Positions 12,367 through 14,834 of a DNA stretch of 14,834 nucleotides are shown piece after piece. The notes beneath the pieces were generated by a model, which was not told the DNA's origin, did not search any database, and saw only the letters and a list, made by a program, of their open reading frames with translations. The translations under genes were made by a program, and so were the position numbers. Within the stretch, counting starts at the first letter, position 1. Each line of letters starts with the position of its first letter. Source of the stretch: Thermoproteota archaeon (GTDB lineage: Archaea; Thermoproteota; Thermoprotei_A; Sulfolobales; Pyrodictiaceae); contig JAADFC010000130.1 in assembly GCA_013153105.1 (NCBI GenBank), positions 1 to 14,834 of the forward strand, in the 5' to 3' direction.

Positions 12367-14742
12367 ATGCGGCCTTGGCTGCTGCTTCCGGCCCTCCTTC
12401 TATCCGTGGCTCTCCTCCAGGCTGCCTGGGCCGCGGAGGGCGGCGGAGCGCGGCTGATGCCGGTTGTGCTCCCCGCCGGTGTTGAGGCGGGGGACGGGGT
12501 TCTCGGAGTGGTCTCGGGCTCTCCTGCGCTCGTGCTCCCGGCCCCCCGTGGTATTGTGGAGTACGCGTACCTGGAGGACTACCGTGTCGGCGGCCGCAGC
12601 GTCTGGAGCATGGGTCTCGGGGGCCTCTGGCTGGCTGCGCTGCGCGGCTCGGAGGGCGAGCCGGTGGAGGGCGTGTTGGAGCTGTTCTACTCGCCCCCCG
12701 ATAGCCGGGGGGCGCTGCTGGTCGTGGCCGACCGGGTGGGGCCCGCGTGGCGGCCGCCGGCCGGAGGCGGCGTCTCCGCTGCTGCTCCGGGTGGCGGAGT
12801 CCTGGTCGTCGGGCACCCGGCGGGGCTGCGGTTGCCGCCCATAGGGCCCCGCGACCATGTGGTGGTCGCCGTCTACGAGGGCGGGGTGAGCGAGGAGAGT
12901 CTAGTCGCGGTGTTCAGGGTGGAGGGTGGCTGGCTGCGGGAGGGGGCCTCGGGGCTGCAGCCTCTGCCGCTCTCGGCTGGGCCGCGTCCAGCGCTGCCCC
13001 TCGGCGTGTGGGACCGTGTACTCGTCGAGTCGGCGCCGTGGGCGGGGTCGTCTGAGGCTCTGCGGGGCAGCCTCGGCCCCCTGCTGGGCAGGGGCGGGGT
13101 CACCGTCTCGGGCTGGCGCCCCGTGCGGGCGGTTGACCGGTTCCTGGTGCCGGGCGGCGCGGCCGGCTACGAGGTCTGGGCGGTGGTAGCCGCGAGGAGG
13201 GCCTCCGAGTTCGAGGCTAGACTGCTGATAGACGGGAGGCCCGCCGTCTCGGCGCCCGCGAGGCTGGGGCCCGGCGAGCGGCTCATCCTGGGCGTCCGCG
13301 TCTACGCCCCAGAGGGTGGGGGGCTGCCGCAGCGCCTGGTGGAGGCGGGCCTCGAGCTGCGGCCCCGGGGGAGGGTAGACCTCGTGTACCACGTGCACGC
13401 CACCGTCGAGAGCCGGGTGCAGCCCTGGGACCCCTTCCTGCGCCGTGTCGCGGTGCGCCTCGCCGGCCCGGCGCCCCTCGCGGGCCGGCAGCCCGGCGGG
13501 CCGCCGTGCATGTATATCCCGGAGGGCGGCTCCCTCACCCTCTACGCCCCCGTCCCCGCGCCCCTCCTGGCGGGCTCCGGGAGCCTCACGGTGGAGCTGC
13601 GGGGCTCCAGGGGTGAGCGGCCGAGGTTCGTCGAGGTCTACGCGGGCGACAGGCTGGTCTGCAGCGGCCTAGCTGCTCCCGCGGCGCCGGGCGGGGAGCC
13701 GAGGTTCCGCTGCAGCGTCCAGGGCGGCGTGCTTGACCCGGTGCTGCGGGGCTCGCTGCGGCTGGGCCGCGCGCTGCCGGTGAAGATAGTACTCCACGGC
13801 GGCCCCGTGGAGCCCTACACGTGGTGCGTGGAGGAGGCTTCGGTGGAGCTTACAAGCAGGGCGCGGCTCTACGTGAGGGAGTGGAGCCGGAGCTGGGCGC
13901 CCTACGCGCAGAGCCTCCCCGGGAGCCGGATGTGGAGCCTAAGCTACCCCCTCTCGGCCCAGTGGCTCCAGGCGGCGTACACGCTCCATATGAGCTCCTC
14001 GGTGACCCTGACAGCCTTCGCTGGGTTCATAGCAGGCGACCGGCCCCACGTGGGCAGCGGCGAGCCCGCAACAATCCACGTCTACATACCCGCCGGCGGC
14101 AACACGTGGGTTCCAAGCTACACTGCGGCTAACAGGCTCAGCCTCGTAGACGGCGCGGTAGGCTCGATAGAGGCGCTTGTAAAGGTCACCTACACCGGCA
14201 CCGGGCCCGGCCTCGGCGACCTAGAGGTGGTGGAGGCCAGGCTGCTGGGCGGCGGCCCGAGGAGCCAGGCGGCGATGCGTGCCATGGGCCTCGCCTCCTG
14301 GCTCGCCGGCGCGGCTTCGATGATCGTGGAGACTGTGTCCAGCCTAGCCTCGAAGATGGCGGGGCTGGCGTCGCTGCTCCTCGGGTTCCCCTCCAGCTTC
14401 TACCAGGGCGGCAGCGTGGACTACAGCGTCGCCTACACCTACAGGAGCGTGGTCATAGACGGGCAGGTGGTGAACCTTGTGAGGGAGGCTAGGCTGCGTA
14501 TAGTCGCGAGGCCCGGCTGGCTCCAGAGCGGCCTCGGCAGCGCCGCCGGGGTCTCCCTGGTGCTCGGCGCCTCGCCCCCTCCGGGCCGCTTCTGGAGCAG
14601 CGGCGACGAGTGGACTGTGAGGGTGGAGGGCCGCGTGGCCATGGTGAACAGCGACGCGCTCGACCCCAGCTACTGGGCCAGGGTGCAGCTCCCCTTCCAG
14701 GGCTCCGCGCGGTTCCCAGCCTGGCGCGGTGGGGGTGGATGA
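12367..14742 (+). CDS. Secreted protein of unknown function, 791 residues
   Basis: The family is not recognised. Residues 1-22 are a clear Sec signal peptide (MRPW, then Leu/Ala-rich core, AWA before the cut). The mature part is beta-rich with many Gly/Pro turns. Exactly four cysteines occur, all in the middle (C381, C432, C449, C487), suggesting one disulfide-stabilised domain. A helical hydrophobic stretch at about 637-673 (Ala/Ser/Met/Leu rich) may contact membrane or a partner. There is no C-terminal membrane anchor. Composition is striking: only three Lys and four Asn in 791 residues, no N-X-S/T sequon, and Arg instead of Lys throughout. The TGA stop overlaps the ATG of the next gene (ATGA), so the two are very probably co-translated. 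Enzymatic motifs were not seen; an extracellular structural or binding role is a guess. Confidence 0.8.
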   Translation: MRPWLLLPALLLSVALLQAAWAAEGGGARLMPVVLPAGVEAGDGVLGVVSGSPALVLPAPRGIVEYAYLEDYRVGGRSVWSMGLGGLWLAALRGSEGEPVEGVLELFYSPPDSRGALLVVADRVGPAWRPPAGGGVSAAAPGGGVLVVGHPAGLRLPPIGPRDHVVVAVYEGGVSEESLVAVFRVEGGWLREGASGLQPLPLSAGPRPALPLGVWDRVLVESAPWAGSSEALRGSLGPLLGRGGVTVSGWRPVRAVDRFLVPGGAAGYEVWAVVAARRASEFEARLLIDGRPAVSAPARLGPGERLILGVRVYAPEGGGLPQRLVEAGLELRPRGRVDLVYHVHATVESRVQPWDPFLRRVAVRLAGPAPLAGRQPGGPPCMYIPEGGSLTLYAPVPAPLLAGSGSLTVELRGSRGERPRFVEVYAGDRLVCSGLAAPAAPGGEPRFRCSVQGGVLDPVLRGSLRLGRALPVKIVLHGGPVEPYTWCVEEASVELTSRARLYVREWSRSWAPYAQSLPGSRMWSLSYPLSAQWLQAAYTLHMSSSVTLTAFAGFIAGDRPHVGSGEPATIHVYIPAGGNTWVPSYTAANRLSLVDGAVGSIEALVKVTYTGTGPGLGDLEVVEARLLGGGPRSQAAMRAMGLASWLAGAASMIVETVSSLASKMAGLASLLLGFPSSFYQGGSVDYSVAYTYRSVVIDGQVVNLVREARLRIVARPGWLQSGLGSAAGVSLVLGASPPPGRFWSSGDEWTVRVEGRVAMVNSDALDPSYWARVQLPFQGSARFPAWRGGGG

Positions 14743-14834
14743 GGAGGCGCAGCCTCCTAGCGGCCGCGGCCGGCGCCTCGGTGGCGCTGGCCCTGGTCAA
14801 CGTGGCCCTCGTCCCCGGCTGCCGCTGCCTCCGG
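14739..14834 (+). CDS. Exported protein, partial (continues past right edge)
   Basis: Thirty-two codons are visible from an ATG that overlaps the preceding stop as ATGA. The sequence begins MRRRSLLAAAAG and continues as an Ala/Val/Leu hydrophobic segment ending VPGCRC, typical of a signal peptide or N-terminal membrane anchor with two cysteines just outside. GGTGG directly upstream could serve as ribosome-binding site, though translational coupling is enough. It is probably a partner of the 791-residue secreted protein; the fold is unknown. Confidence 0.75.
   Translation, partial: MRRRSLLAAAAGASVALALVNVALVPGCRCLR

Noticed and set aside
1..14834. CRISPR arrays, insertion sequences or rRNA genes
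   Set aside because: No regularly spaced direct repeats, transposase motifs or rRNA-like sequence were recognised on either strand.

Overview
The window looks like chromosomal DNA from a GC-rich hyperthermophilic crenarchaeon, probably of the Desulfurococcales/Pyrodictiaceae type. The grounds are the archaeal RIO1 kinase and Dim2-like KH protein pair, a tRNA-Pro with a canonical archaeal bulge-helix-bulge intron, class III (prepilin-type) signal peptides, heavy AGG/ATA codon use, frequent GTG starts, and a CydA plus CydA-prime cytochrome bd pair without CydB. The genus-level placement is inference.

Layout. 1-2025: a biotin carboxylase (minus strand, cut by the left edge) and a biotin-protein ligase (plus strand) are divergent across a 224-base spacer holding three inverted repeats. 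The two products act on the same biotinylated enzyme. 1952-2506: an unrecognised minus-strand protein whose 3' end overlaps the ligase tail. 2644-3177: dCTP deaminase. 3185-6431 (minus strand): two surface proteins with prepilin-like N-termini. One is about 218 residues; the other is 820 residues, unusually large, with most of its gene in a low-GC tract. 6659-6772 (minus strand): intron-containing tRNA-Pro(GGG). 7083-10583: cydA and a degenerate paralogue (CydA-prime), each with its own promoter signals and a T-run after it. 10735-12107: rio1 and the KH gene, two bases apart, for small-subunit ribosome maturation. 12367-14834: a large secreted protein of unknown function, joined by a 4-base ATGA overlap to a second exported protein cut by the right edge.

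Working together. The biotin genes form a modification/carboxylation pair. CydA and CydA-prime would form a membrane quinol:O2 oxidoreductase. The two prepilin-like proteins probably belong to one surface filament or surface layer. The last two genes look like an uncharacterised secreted system. The least ordinary content is the CydA/CydA-prime pair (a large extra loop domain in CydA and several changed ligand positions), the compositionally mosaic 820-residue surface protein, and the secreted pair at the right edge. No CRISPR array, insertion sequence, rRNA gene or integrase was seen.
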